A stretch of 64,000 nt of DNA from Marinimicrobium hydrolyticum (GTDB taxonomy: Bacteria > Pseudomonadota > Gammaproteobacteria > Pseudomonadales > Cellvibrionaceae), in NCBI RefSeq assembly GCF_030848505.1, contig NZ_JAVDDU010000012.1, positions 1-64,000 on the forward strand, in the 5' to 3' direction. The position numbers were made by a program, and so were the translations under genes. Every line of letters starts with the position of its first letter. Position 1 is the first letter of the stretch. Below the pieces are notes generated by a model. It searched no databases. It was given only the letters and a program-made list of their open reading frames with translations, and was not told where the DNA came from. Shown here in pieces: positions 16,579 through 23,733 of the stretch.

Positions 16579-17548
16579 AATAAAGCAACGTCATAGAAAA
16601 CATCGCGTCGTCGGCCAGCCACCAATTACGCGTTCGCCAGCCAGCGCGCTGAGCCAAAGCCTCAAACTCCGTCGGATTGTATTTGTAGGAGTTTTCAGTA
16701 TGAATGGTTTCTCCACGTTCAAATGAAATTTCAACGCCCCTGAGAGAGACGCTTTGCGACCGGTTGCTGTGCAAATGCATTTCGACACGGCCTTCGTCTC
16801 GGTTGTACCAGGCACAGTGATCGAAGTCATCCAGGCAAAAATTCGCACCCAATTCACGATTGATGCGCGCGAGAATATTCTTGTTGAAGCGGGCCGTAAC
16901 ACCTTTAATGTCGTTGTACGCTCGGTGCAGGACCGACTCGCTTTTTTTGGTATCCACCCCCACCAACATGTAACTACCGGGCCCGAGTGTTTCACGAGCA
17001 CTGGCCAGAAAATCCACCGCCTCATCGGGAATAAAATTACCAATGGTGGAACCGGGAAAGAAACCCATGGGGGTACAAGCCTGAGTATCGAGATCTAACG
17101 GTTTGGTGAAATCACCTTCAACGGCTTGGATCGAGAGCTCTGGAAAGTGGTGGGCGAGGGAGTCGCAGGCCGCTTGCAGGTGATCCCCCGAAATATCGAT
17201 GGCGGTAAAGTGACGGATCGCATTCATAGATGTCAGTAAAGGTTTGATCTTGTGCAGAGAGCCCGCGCCAAACTCCACCACATTCAGTCCGGGCGACGCC
17301 TGCTCGCGAAAGACGTGATCCAATTCTTGCGCAACACGGGGCAACAAACGAAGTTCGGTACGGTATGGGTAGTACTCTTCGAGGTTACAAATCTCATCAA
17401 AGAAGCGCGAGCCCTGAGTATCGTAAAAATATTTTGGGGCTAGCGTCTTCTGCGCGCGACTTAACCCTTCAAGCACATCTCGAAGAAACTCGTCCACCAC
17501 TTTGGGTGGTTCAGTCGCAGCGATCGCGCTGTGTGCACCTGTCAGCAT
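16568..17548 (-). CDS. egtD: L-histidine N-alpha-methyltransferase EgtD
   Basis: A 326-residue enzyme that trimethylates histidine with SAM to make hercynine, the first step of ergothioneine synthesis. It has the long N-terminal segment with Phe-Phe-Asp-Glu-Ile-Cys-x-Leu-x-Glu-Tyr-Tyr-x-x-Arg, the SAM motif Val-Val-Glu-Phe-Gly-Ala-Gly-Ser, the Phe-Phe-Pro-Gly-Ser-Thr-Ile-Gly-Asn strand and a C-terminal Glu-x-Ser-x-Lys-Tyr segment, all family-specific. The ATG at 17548 has GAGGGAG upstream, which is preferred over the longer frame to 17611. It lies about 100 bases downstream of egtB and overlaps the PhzF-like gene. Confidence 0.93.
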   Translation of the reverse strand: MLTGAHSAIAATEPPKVVDEFLRDVLEGLSRAQKTLAPKYFYDTQGSRFFDEICNLEEYYPYRTELRLLPRVAQELDHVFREQASPGLNVVEFGAGSLHKIKPLLTSMNAIRHFTAIDISGDHLQAACDSLAHHFPELSIQAVEGDFTKPLDLDTQACTPMGFFPGSTIGNFIPDEAVDFLASARETLGPGSYMLVGVDTKKSESVLHRAYNDIKGVTARFNKNILARINRELGANFCLDDFDHCAWYNRDEGRVEMHLHSNRSQSVSLRGVEISFERGETIHTENSYKYNPTEFEALAQRAGWRTRNWWLADDAMFSMTLLYCDA

Positions 17549-17645
17549 AACAACTCCCTCGGTCGGTCGATTGAGCGGGAGGAAAGGATAGCTGGTGTGA
17601 CGATTAGTCACCGCGTGGCTCGAGGAGCCAGCTATTATTTCCAGG

Positions 17646-18911
17646 TTATTCCGCTAACCGCAAGCCACTGAACTGCCAGCGTTGATGCGGATAAAAAAAG
17701 TTCCGGTAGCTGCTCCGCATCTGTTGTGCAGGCGTCACACAAGAACCGCCTCGAAGCACATACTGGTTGGCCATGAATTTTCCGTTGTACTCCGCCAATG
17801 CGCCGCCGGGCGCACTAAAGCCTGGATACGGCGAAAAGCTGCTCTGTGTCCATTCCCACACATCACCGTACAGTTGCGTTAACCCGTCGTGAGTTGACGC
17901 AGGACGCGGATGCCAGTGGTTGGCCTCGGAAAAATTTCCCTCCAGCGTGTATTCCTGCGCGGCGTATTCCCACTCAAACTCTGTAGGCAGTCGACACCCT
18001 GCCCAGCGGGCAAAGGCATCCGCTTCGTAAAAACTGATATGACACACAGGTGCTGCGGGGTTGAGCGGTGCCGGCCCGTTCAGCGTTAACACTCGCCAAG
18101 TTTCACCTTGGCGCTGCCAGTAGAGCGGCATCTGCCAGGCTTCATGCTGACACCGGGCCCAACCGTCGGAGAGCCACAGCTCCGGACGTTCGTAACCGCC
18201 ATCGTTGATAAAGTCCAACCATTCGCCATTCGTCACTGGACTGTTACGCAAACGAAAGGGATGAATCAGCACTTGATGCCTAGGCTGTTCGCAATCATAG
18301 GAAAACCCTGCCTCAGGGTCGGCGCCCACCCAGACAATACCACCTTCAAATTCGCTAAAGCTTTGATTCGCTCCGGTGGCGCTCAAGGACGTACGCTCAC
18401 TGTCAAGAAACGCATAGGGGTTAAGGGACAAGGCGTGTTTAATATCGGTGAGAATTAACTCCTGATGCTGCATTTCATGGTGCAGTCCGATCTCCACAGC
18501 ACTGCTTACTGACTCACTGGGCTCCTCCAGCAAATCGTTCATGGCCTGATCCACATGGTCCCGATAGGCCAGCACTTCGCTCAGCGGCGGACGTGACAGC
18601 AAACCGCGCTGAGGCCTGGGGTGCCGTTGCCCCAGCGTTTCGTAATAGGAATTAAACAGATAAGCGTAAGAAGAATCGAACAACCGGTAGTCAGGGATGT
18701 GACCTTGAAGAAGAAAAGCTTCGAAAAACCAGGTGGTGTGAGCCAGGTGCCACTTGGTGGGGCTGGCATCGGGCATGGACTGCAACATCATGTCTTCATC
18801 GCTGAGCCCATCGGTGAGCTCAAGTGTGCGCTCCCTGACGCGTCGATATTCTTCCTGAAGAGAATCTTTGCTTCGACTACCGCGTATTTCAACTCCGGCA
18901 TCAAGTAACAT
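17646..18911 (-). CDS. egtB: Ergothioneine sulfoxide synthase EgtB
   Basis: A 421-residue non-haem iron enzyme that couples oxygen, a thiol and hercynine into a sulfoxide. The N-terminal DinB-like domain carries the iron-ligand motifs: His-Leu-Ala-His at about 55-58 and His-His-Glu-Met-Gln-His at 144-149. The C-terminal formylglycine-generating-enzyme-like domain ends in Leu-Arg-Gly-Gly-Ser-Cys and Arg-Leu-Ala-Glu. AGGA lies nine bases before the ATG. It is the first gene of egtB-egtD-phzF-like. No egtA, egtC or egtE is seen here, so the thiol donor and the C-S lyase remain open. Confidence 0.95.
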   Translation of the reverse strand: MLLDAGVEIRGSRSKDSLQEEYRRVRERTLELTDGLSDEDMMLQSMPDASPTKWHLAHTTWFFEAFLLQGHIPDYRLFDSSYAYLFNSYYETLGQRHPRPQRGLLSRPPLSEVLAYRDHVDQAMNDLLEEPSESVSSAVEIGLHHEMQHQELILTDIKHALSLNPYAFLDSERTSLSATGANQSFSEFEGGIVWVGADPEAGFSYDCEQPRHQVLIHPFRLRNSPVTNGEWLDFINDGGYERPELWLSDGWARCQHEAWQMPLYWQRQGETWRVLTLNGPAPLNPAAPVCHISFYEADAFARWAGCRLPTEFEWEYAAQEYTLEGNFSEANHWHPRPASTHDGLTQLYGDVWEWTQSSFSPYPGFSAPGGALAEYNGKFMANQYVLRGGSCVTPAQQMRSSYRNFFYPHQRWQFSGLRLAE

Positions 18912-19109
18912 CGCTGCTTTCCTTTGTCGATTCTACGGAAGCACACAGTATCGCGCGGCAGAAGCTGTTATCGCAAGTCGCGATCGGAGATTGAAGTGCC
19001 TGGTTGGCTTATTCAATTTCAGCGTGGCGCAAAAATGTCGGTTCAAACTGGAACTAACCCGCAGGTGCGTGTCCCAATATTTGAGTCTGCCCTGGAAAAG
19101 GAGTCCTGC

Positions 19110-21137
19110 ATGACCGACCCAAGCGCGATGAACGACGCCTATAACCGACAACGCGAAGCGATGGTGAACCAGCAAGTGGTTCAGCGCGGTATTCATTCGC
19201 CGCCTGTCATAGAAGCCCTACGTAAAGTTCCGCGTGAAGCGTTTATCTCTGACGCCTTGCGCGAGTTCGCCTACGACGACACACCGCTACCCATCGCGGA
19301 ACGTCAAACGATCTCCCAGCCGTACATCGTCGCCTACATGTTGGATGCACTGCAGTTGCGCGAGGGGGGTCGCGTTCTGGAAATCGGTACCGGTTCCGGT
19401 TACGCGGCAGCGCTACTCGGCGAGATGGCAGACGAGGTGGTCACGCTTGAGCGATACAAGTCTTTGGCCGACGAGGCGCGCGACATTTTGCAAAGACTGG
19501 GTTATCGAAATGTCGACGTCATCCACAGTGACGGTACGCTCGGTTGGCCCGAGAAAGCGCCGTACGATGCTATTGTGGTGGCCGCCGCAGCACCGGAAAT
19601 TCCCCAGCGCTTGAAGGAGCAATTAGCCATAGGCGGGCGCCTGGTAATTCCCGTAGGCGCCCACGATGGGCAATCGCTGCGCTGCCTGACTCGAACCAGT
19701 GAGCACGACTACCGGGAAGAGCATTTAACCAGCGTACGCTTTGTACCCCTAGTCGGTGAAGCCGGCTGGGCGGATCGCGAGGACACGTCCGCCAGCTCAA
19801 AGCCCGTAACCGCCAAAAAAATACCCGCTCGCAAAGCGCGCTCCGGCTCCACCAGCGAGTTAATCGCCGAGTGTGCCGAGCCTCTGGATGACGAAGGCGC
19901 ACTGGATGCGCTGCTGGAGCGAATCGGGGATTCCCGCGTGGTGCTTATTGGTGAATCGAGTCACGGCACGTCGGAGTTTTATCGCTACCGTGCGCGCATT
20001 ACTCAGGCGTTGATCGAACAAAAGGGGTTTGACCTGTTGGCCGTGGAAGCTGACTGGCCCGACGCCAGCCAAATTGATCACTATGTGCGTGATTTGCAGA
20101 CCGAAGCTTCCCAGTGGACCGCGTTCTCGCGCTTTCCCACCTGGATGTGGCGCAATGAAGAAGTCCGTGAGTTTGTCGATTGGTTGCACGATCACAACAG
20201 CCGTATCACCGATCGCACTCAACGTGTCGGCTTTCATGGGCTGGACTTATACAGCTTGTTTACCTCCATCGATTCCGTGCTCGATTATCTTGAAGACGTA
20301 GACGCCGACGCGGCCCGTGATGCCAGAGAACGTTACAGCTGTTTAGCACCCTGGCGCACCGATCCCTCAGCCTACGGGCGAGCGGCGATTTCCGGCTCCT
20401 ACCGTGAGTGCCGGGCGGACGTAGTGACGGCGCTAGTGGAACTGCTTAAAAAACGGATGGAATACAGCTCAATGGGTGGTACCCGCTATTTGGATGCCAT
20501 GCAAAATGCCCGCTTGGTAGCCAACGCCGAGCGTTACTATTACAGCCTTTACGGGGGCAATGCCGAATCCTGGAACCTGCGCGATCAACACATGTTCGAC
20601 ACACTAAAGGTGTTGCTCACTTACCGGGGCGAAAACACCAAAGCCGTGGTGTGGGAACACAATTCCCACATCGGAGATGCCCGCGCCACCGACATGCGAG
20701 GACGCGGCCAGCTAAACCTGGGGCAACTGTGTCGGGAAGCCTACGGAAACGATGCCTACCTGATCGGCTTTGGAACCGACACGGGCACGGTAGCCGCTGC
20801 GGCTGACTGGGGCGAGCCTATGGAAGTCATGGACGTGCAACCATCCCTGGAAGGCAGTTGGGAGCGGCTGTGTCATGAGGCAAGAATTTCCGCTTTTCAA
20901 TTGCCCTTGCGACATTCTCGCTCGCAAGTTTTGAACAAACGCCTGTTGGAACCACAGTTGGAACGCGCTATCGGTGTTATCTACCGGCCAGCCACCGAGC
21001 TTAGCAGTCATTATTTCAAAGCCCGACTGGCGCAACAGTTTGATGAATATATTTGGTTTGACCACACCACGGCGATAACGCCGTTAACCAGTAAAACGTT
21101 GGAGGGGACACCCGACACTTATCCGTTCGGGCTCTAA
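19110..21137 (+). CDS. Fusion of protein-L-isoaspartate methyltransferase and erythromycin esterase-like domain
   Basis: A 675-residue protein. Residues 1 to about 215 are a complete PCMT domain that repairs isoaspartate (Val-Leu-Glu-Ile-Gly-Thr-Gly-Ser-Gly-Tyr motif I, and the preceding Thr-Ile-Ser-Gln-Pro-Tyr). A basic linker leads to an erythromycin esterase-like domain (about 240-675) with the Gly-Glu-Ser-Ser-His-Gly-Thr-Ser-Glu-Phe catalytic segment, then Glu-Ala-Asp-Trp-Pro and Glu-His-Asn-Ser-His. AAGGAG at 19098-19103 fixes the ATG at 19110; the frame is open upstream to 18924. It is divergent from egtB by about 200 bases. The esterase domain is unlikely to mean antibiotic resistance; its substrate is unknown. 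Confidence 0.9.
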   Translation: MTDPSAMNDAYNRQREAMVNQQVVQRGIHSPPVIEALRKVPREAFISDALREFAYDDTPLPIAERQTISQPYIVAYMLDALQLREGGRVLEIGTGSGYAAALLGEMADEVVTLERYKSLADEARDILQRLGYRNVDVIHSDGTLGWPEKAPYDAIVVAAAAPEIPQRLKEQLAIGGRLVIPVGAHDGQSLRCLTRTSEHDYREEHLTSVRFVPLVGEAGWADREDTSASSKPVTAKKIPARKARSGSTSELIAECAEPLDDEGALDALLERIGDSRVVLIGESSHGTSEFYRYRARITQALIEQKGFDLLAVEADWPDASQIDHYVRDLQTEASQWTAFSRFPTWMWRNEEVREFVDWLHDHNSRITDRTQRVGFHGLDLYSLFTSIDSVLDYLEDVDADAARDARERYSCLAPWRTDPSAYGRAAISGSYRECRADVVTALVELLKKRMEYSSMGGTRYLDAMQNARLVANAERYYYSLYGGNAESWNLRDQHMFDTLKVLLTYRGENTKAVVWEHNSHIGDARATDMRGRGQLNLGQLCREAYGNDAYLIGFGTDTGTVAAAADWGEPMEVMDVQPSLEGSWERLCHEARISAFQLPLRHSRSQVLNKRLLEPQLERAIGVIYRPATELSSHYFKARLAQQFDEYIWFDHTTAITPLTSKTLEGTPDTYPFGL

Positions 21138-21152
21138 AAACCGACCACTGGG

Positions 21153-21518
21153 TCAATCTTGATTCACCCACTCCCGGGCGGTTTTAAGATCGTCAAAGGG
21201 AAAGTGTCTGATCTTCGCTGCGGTGAAATGATCGGCAAAGGTTTCCCCCAACTTACCCAGGGGCGAGTCCGTGACCAGGGCCACTCGCGCCACAATTTTG
21301 TGGTGGTCGCGCACAAACCGAAAATGCGTTTTCAGGGCACGCCAGGAATCCCAACCGGGAAAATGGCGGGTATTGATCACCACGCCACGCAGGGGGCCGC
21401 GGGCTTCAATATGCTGATCAATAATATTGGCGGCGTATTCGAAATCCGCGTCCGACAGAGGTCCATCCGGACGCAAAGTCGCCACCGCCAAGGTCTTATC
21501 CAGATCCACATGCAACAC
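21153..21518 (-). CDS. SpoIIAA-like / STAS-fold protein
   Basis: A protein of about 121 residues with the SpoIIAA-like (Sec14/STAS-related) fold. It has a beta strand, then an acidic helix start (Leu-Ser-Asp-Ala-Asp-Phe), a Gly-Val-Val-Ile-Asn strand followed by Trp-Asp-Ser-Trp, and a His-His-Lys-Ile-Val-Ala-Arg-Val-Ala-Leu-Val-Thr-Asp strand. An AAGGAGG Shine-Dalgarno (complement at 21527-21533) lies eight bases before a GTG at 21518, so this start is preferred to the GTG at 21548. The family role is unclear; it may bind a lipid-like ligand. A repeat cluster lies directly upstream. Confidence 0.75.
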   Translation of the reverse strand: MLHVDLDKTLAVATLRPDGPLSDADFEYAANIIDQHIEARGPLRGVVINTRHFPGWDSWRALKTHFRFVRDHHKIVARVALVTDSPLGKLGETFADHFTAAKIRHFPFDDLKTAREWVNQD

Positions 21519-21599
21519 CTTCAATACCTCCTTTTGACGACGCAACACAATTTACGCGAACGCAGGATTCATAGGTTAGCACGAATGCAATTGCGCGGG

Positions 21600-21774
21600 G
21601 ACTTCGTAAGCAAGCCCTCGGGCCGCGCAGGTTGAGTGTTCAGCAAACGTCGTAAACCCAGTCCCTACGCGCTCCCGGCGCTTCGGGACACTCCTCGTTT
21701 CCCTGCGAGTCGTCCATGGGGACTGCCTCAAAAGGTCCCTCTTTTGAGGCTTGCTGAACACTCAACCTGCACGC
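21600..21774 (-). repeat. Hairpin repeat R1 (long inverted arms, GGA-loop hairpins)
   Basis: Outer arms of 19 bases match perfectly (21628-21646 and 21751-21769). Between them are small hairpins which, read on the minus strand, place GGA in the loop. One has a perfect 10-bp stem at 21725-21734/21741-21750 with loop AGGGAC; another is GCGC/GCGC with loop CGGGA at 21669-21681; a third is CTCG/CGAG at 21694-21709 with a CAGGGAAA loop. A 30-base outer flank (21600-21630) recurs in R3 and R4. Related to R2, R3 and R4; no gene inside. Confidence 0.85.
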
Positions 21775-21882
21775 CCCCTTGCGTCAGGCCATCGTGCTCA
21801 TTTCCAACCCTCACCCTATTGCCAGTGACAGCGGGGAGTCCAAGTTAAGAATGAGTTAGTTTCCGCTAGGAAGGCGCTTCCC

Positions 21883-22018
21883 AGGAGGCTTTTCGAAAAA
21901 GCCGTAAACCCAGTCCCTACGCGCTCCCGGCGCTTCGGGACACTCCTCGCTTCCCTGCGAGTCCTCCATGGGGGCTCTCCCAAAAGATCCCTCTTTTGAG
22001 AGTTTCGAAAAGCCTCCT
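21883..22018 (-). repeat. Hairpin repeat R2 (same core as R1, different arms)
   Basis: Outer arms of 16 bases (21883-21898 and 22003-22018) are perfect but unrelated in sequence to the R1 arms. The core from 21902 to about 21976 is almost identical to that of R1. On the minus strand the inner hairpins are AAAAG/CTTTT with loop AGGGAT (21982-21997), CTCGC/GCGAG with loop AGGGAA (21946-21961) and GCGC/GCGC with loop CGGGA (21921-21933). The stem at 21946 is fully paired where R1 has a mismatch. Confidence 0.85.
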
Positions 22019-22122
22019 GCGAATCGCCTTTGCAGCCCCAGCTAAGGTATTCTTACGCCCCAGAAATTCCTGCCATGACGGAGGCATACTGAAAAGAACC
22101 CCGTAGTTTGGGGCTGACAGGG

Positions 22123-22243
22123 ACGTGCAGGGTGAGTGTTCAGCAAGCCTCAAAAGAGGGACCTTTTGAGGCAGTCCCCAGGGAGGGGTTTACGACGTTT
22201 GCTGAACACTCACCCTGCGCGGCCCGAGGACTTGCTTACGGAG
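22123..22243 (+). repeat. Hairpin repeat R3 (inverted, shortened copy)
   Basis: Twenty-base perfect arms at 22127-22146 and 22199-22218, close to those of R1 and R4. On the plus strand it folds into a 10-bp stem with loop AGGGAC (22147-22172) and a CCCC/GGGG stem with loop AGGGA (22176-22188). The outer flank 22216-22243 is the reverse complement of the R1 flank. It is opposite in orientation to R1 and R2 and lacks most of their core. Confidence 0.85.
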
Positions 22244-22306
22244 CTGATTTGTTCCGGATAGTTGTGCGCGAAAGCGGGGTCCAGTTTAGGTCCGACGAGT
22301 TGGCGA

Positions 22307-22780
22307 CTAATGATGATTGTGATGATTATCGTGACGCCGATCAAACACACTTTCCGCCACGGCATCCACGCTTAGTTGCGAACCGTCGTCAAAGGTCAAC
22401 ACCAACTCCACTGACTCACCGGTTTGAGGACGACGACGCAAATCGAGCAGCATGACGTGATAACCGCCCGGCTGAAAATGCTGGTGGCCTTGCGCCGGAA
22501 TCTGCACTTTATCCTCACGGCGCATGCGCATCATGCCATCCACTTCGCTATGGCTGTGCAACTCCGCACGCTCGGCGATGGGGCTGCTCACAGAAACCAA
22601 AAAGCGTTCCTGGTCACGCTGGTTATGCACATGAAAATAGGCAGCGGTCAGATCGCGCCCCGGCATAGGGACCCGCACTTTGGCTTCACTGATGGCCACG
22701 CCCTGCGTCACCTTGGGCGCCTCGCCCGCTTGCACTACGGAGGCCATAACCACCATCATCACACACACAAAATACTTCAC
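22307..22780 (-). CDS. Periplasmic copper chaperone PCu(A)C family
   Basis: A 157-residue exported protein (short signal peptide ending Val-Gln-Ala) of the PCu(A)C family, which delivers Cu(I) to cytochrome oxidase or other cuproenzymes. The copper motif is visible: His-Ser-His near residue 75, then Gly-Met-Met-Arg-Met, and about 20 residues later Pro-Gly-Gly-Tyr-His-Val-Met-Leu. A His-rich tail of seven residues may add metal binding. The start is GTG with AGGAGAG six bases upstream. It lies 28 bases downstream of a lipoprotein gene (probable operon) that is divergent from dsbD. Confidence 0.88.
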   Translation of the reverse strand: MKYFVCVMMVVMASVVQAGEAPKVTQGVAISEAKVRVPMPGRDLTAAYFHVHNQRDQERFLVSVSSPIAERAELHSHSEVDGMMRMRREDKVQIPAQGHQHFQPGGYHVMLLDLRRRPQTGESVELVLTFDDGSQLSVDAVAESVFDRRHDNHHNHH

Positions 22781-22808
22781 GTTGTCTCTCCTAACGGTTT
22801 TGAAATTG

Positions 22809-23534
22809 TCACAAAGGGGGCAGAAGTGTCACCCGCGGTGGGGTGCCAATCTGAATATCACCCCGGACCAGAAAGCCCGGTACGGCTTCTTGCATTTGCT
22901 GGTAAATCCAGCGCCCTTCATCGTCGGTGCGGCTGATAATCAGTACAAACTCGCCTGTTTCCCGTACGCGTTCTGCCAGCTCACCCAGTTGTTCTGCAAG
23001 ACGCGAATCGCGCCGGCTTAACGGGCCAGGCTCCAGGGGGAAGGTGTCTTCGCCCGCCAGTTCTGCATCTCTTTGCTGCTGACGCTCCTGCTCTTCCAAC
23101 ACTTCTTCTATCAGCGCCTGCACCAGGGGGTTGCCTGGGTCGACAATGTTGGCTCGATTCAGTAATTCCCGGCTTTGGGCAAAGGCGCCGCGCCGAGCAG
23201 CGGAGCGAGCCATATCCAGGTAGCGCAAGACTATGGCGTGCAAACCGGATTGAGCCCGAGTATTACCGGGGTCCAGGTAGAGCGCTGCGCGATAGCGGTC
23301 GTGAGCATTGTCGCCCGAGGGCTCCAATAATCGGTCCTGAGAAAGCGCTCGGTCCGCTTCATCCAGCCACTGCTCCACCACCTCACTTAAAGAATAGGGC
23401 GGCTCTTCAGGCGGATGCTCCTCCGGCGGCACTACTTCTGGCTCGGGCTCCGGCGCAAACAATTGGCAGCCGCTCAAAAGCGCGAAGCCAAGCATCCACC
23501 CCAGGCACAGCGCGGGAAACCGCTTGTCCATCAC
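22809..23534 (-). CDS. Lipoprotein with short TPR-like helical region
   Basis: A 241-residue protein with a lipobox (Leu-Leu-Ser-Gly-Cys) and a Pro/Glu-rich tether of about 25 residues. A helical region with TPR-like features follows: Tyr-Arg-Ala-Ala-Leu-Tyr-Leu-Asp-Pro-Gly-Asn-Thr, then a second unit ending Ile-Val-Asp-Pro-Gly-Asn-Pro. A Glu/Gln-rich coil and a compact C-terminal beta region follow. Function is not recognised. AAGGAG upstream fits GTG 23534 (eight bases) or ATG 23531. It is co-directional with the copper chaperone gene downstream. Confidence 0.75.
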   Translation of the reverse strand: MMDKRFPALCLGWMLGFALLSGCQLFAPEPEPEVVPPEEHPPEEPPYSLSEVVEQWLDEADRALSQDRLLEPSGDNAHDRYRAALYLDPGNTRAQSGLHAIVLRYLDMARSAARRGAFAQSRELLNRANIVDPGNPLVQALIEEVLEEQERQQQRDAELAGEDTFPLEPGPLSRRDSRLAEQLGELAERVRETGEFVLIISRTDDEGRWIYQQMQEAVPGFLVRGDIQIGTPPRVTLLPPL

Positions 23535-23733
23535 TCGTTCATCTCCTTCCGGGTACTACTAAAAGGGTATCGTGGCATACGCCAACAGTTTCGGGGCAGC
23601 AGAAGCAGCCCCGAGGACAGGAATCCGTTACAATAAGAACCATGCCAGCCTTTGACAGTCGAACCCGGGTATCTTACCCGCTGCCGCAACCGAAGGCACC
23701 CCTGCCATCGATCATCGGTGGCCCATTGAAATA

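Noticed and set aside
19110-21137. Macrolide resistance gene
   Set aside because: The Ere-like domain is part of a chromosomal fusion with a repair enzyme and no mobile context; broad family with mostly unknown substrates.
21600-22243. CRISPR array
   Set aside because: Repeats are few, irregularly spaced, inverted with respect to each other and self-palindromic; no cas genes.
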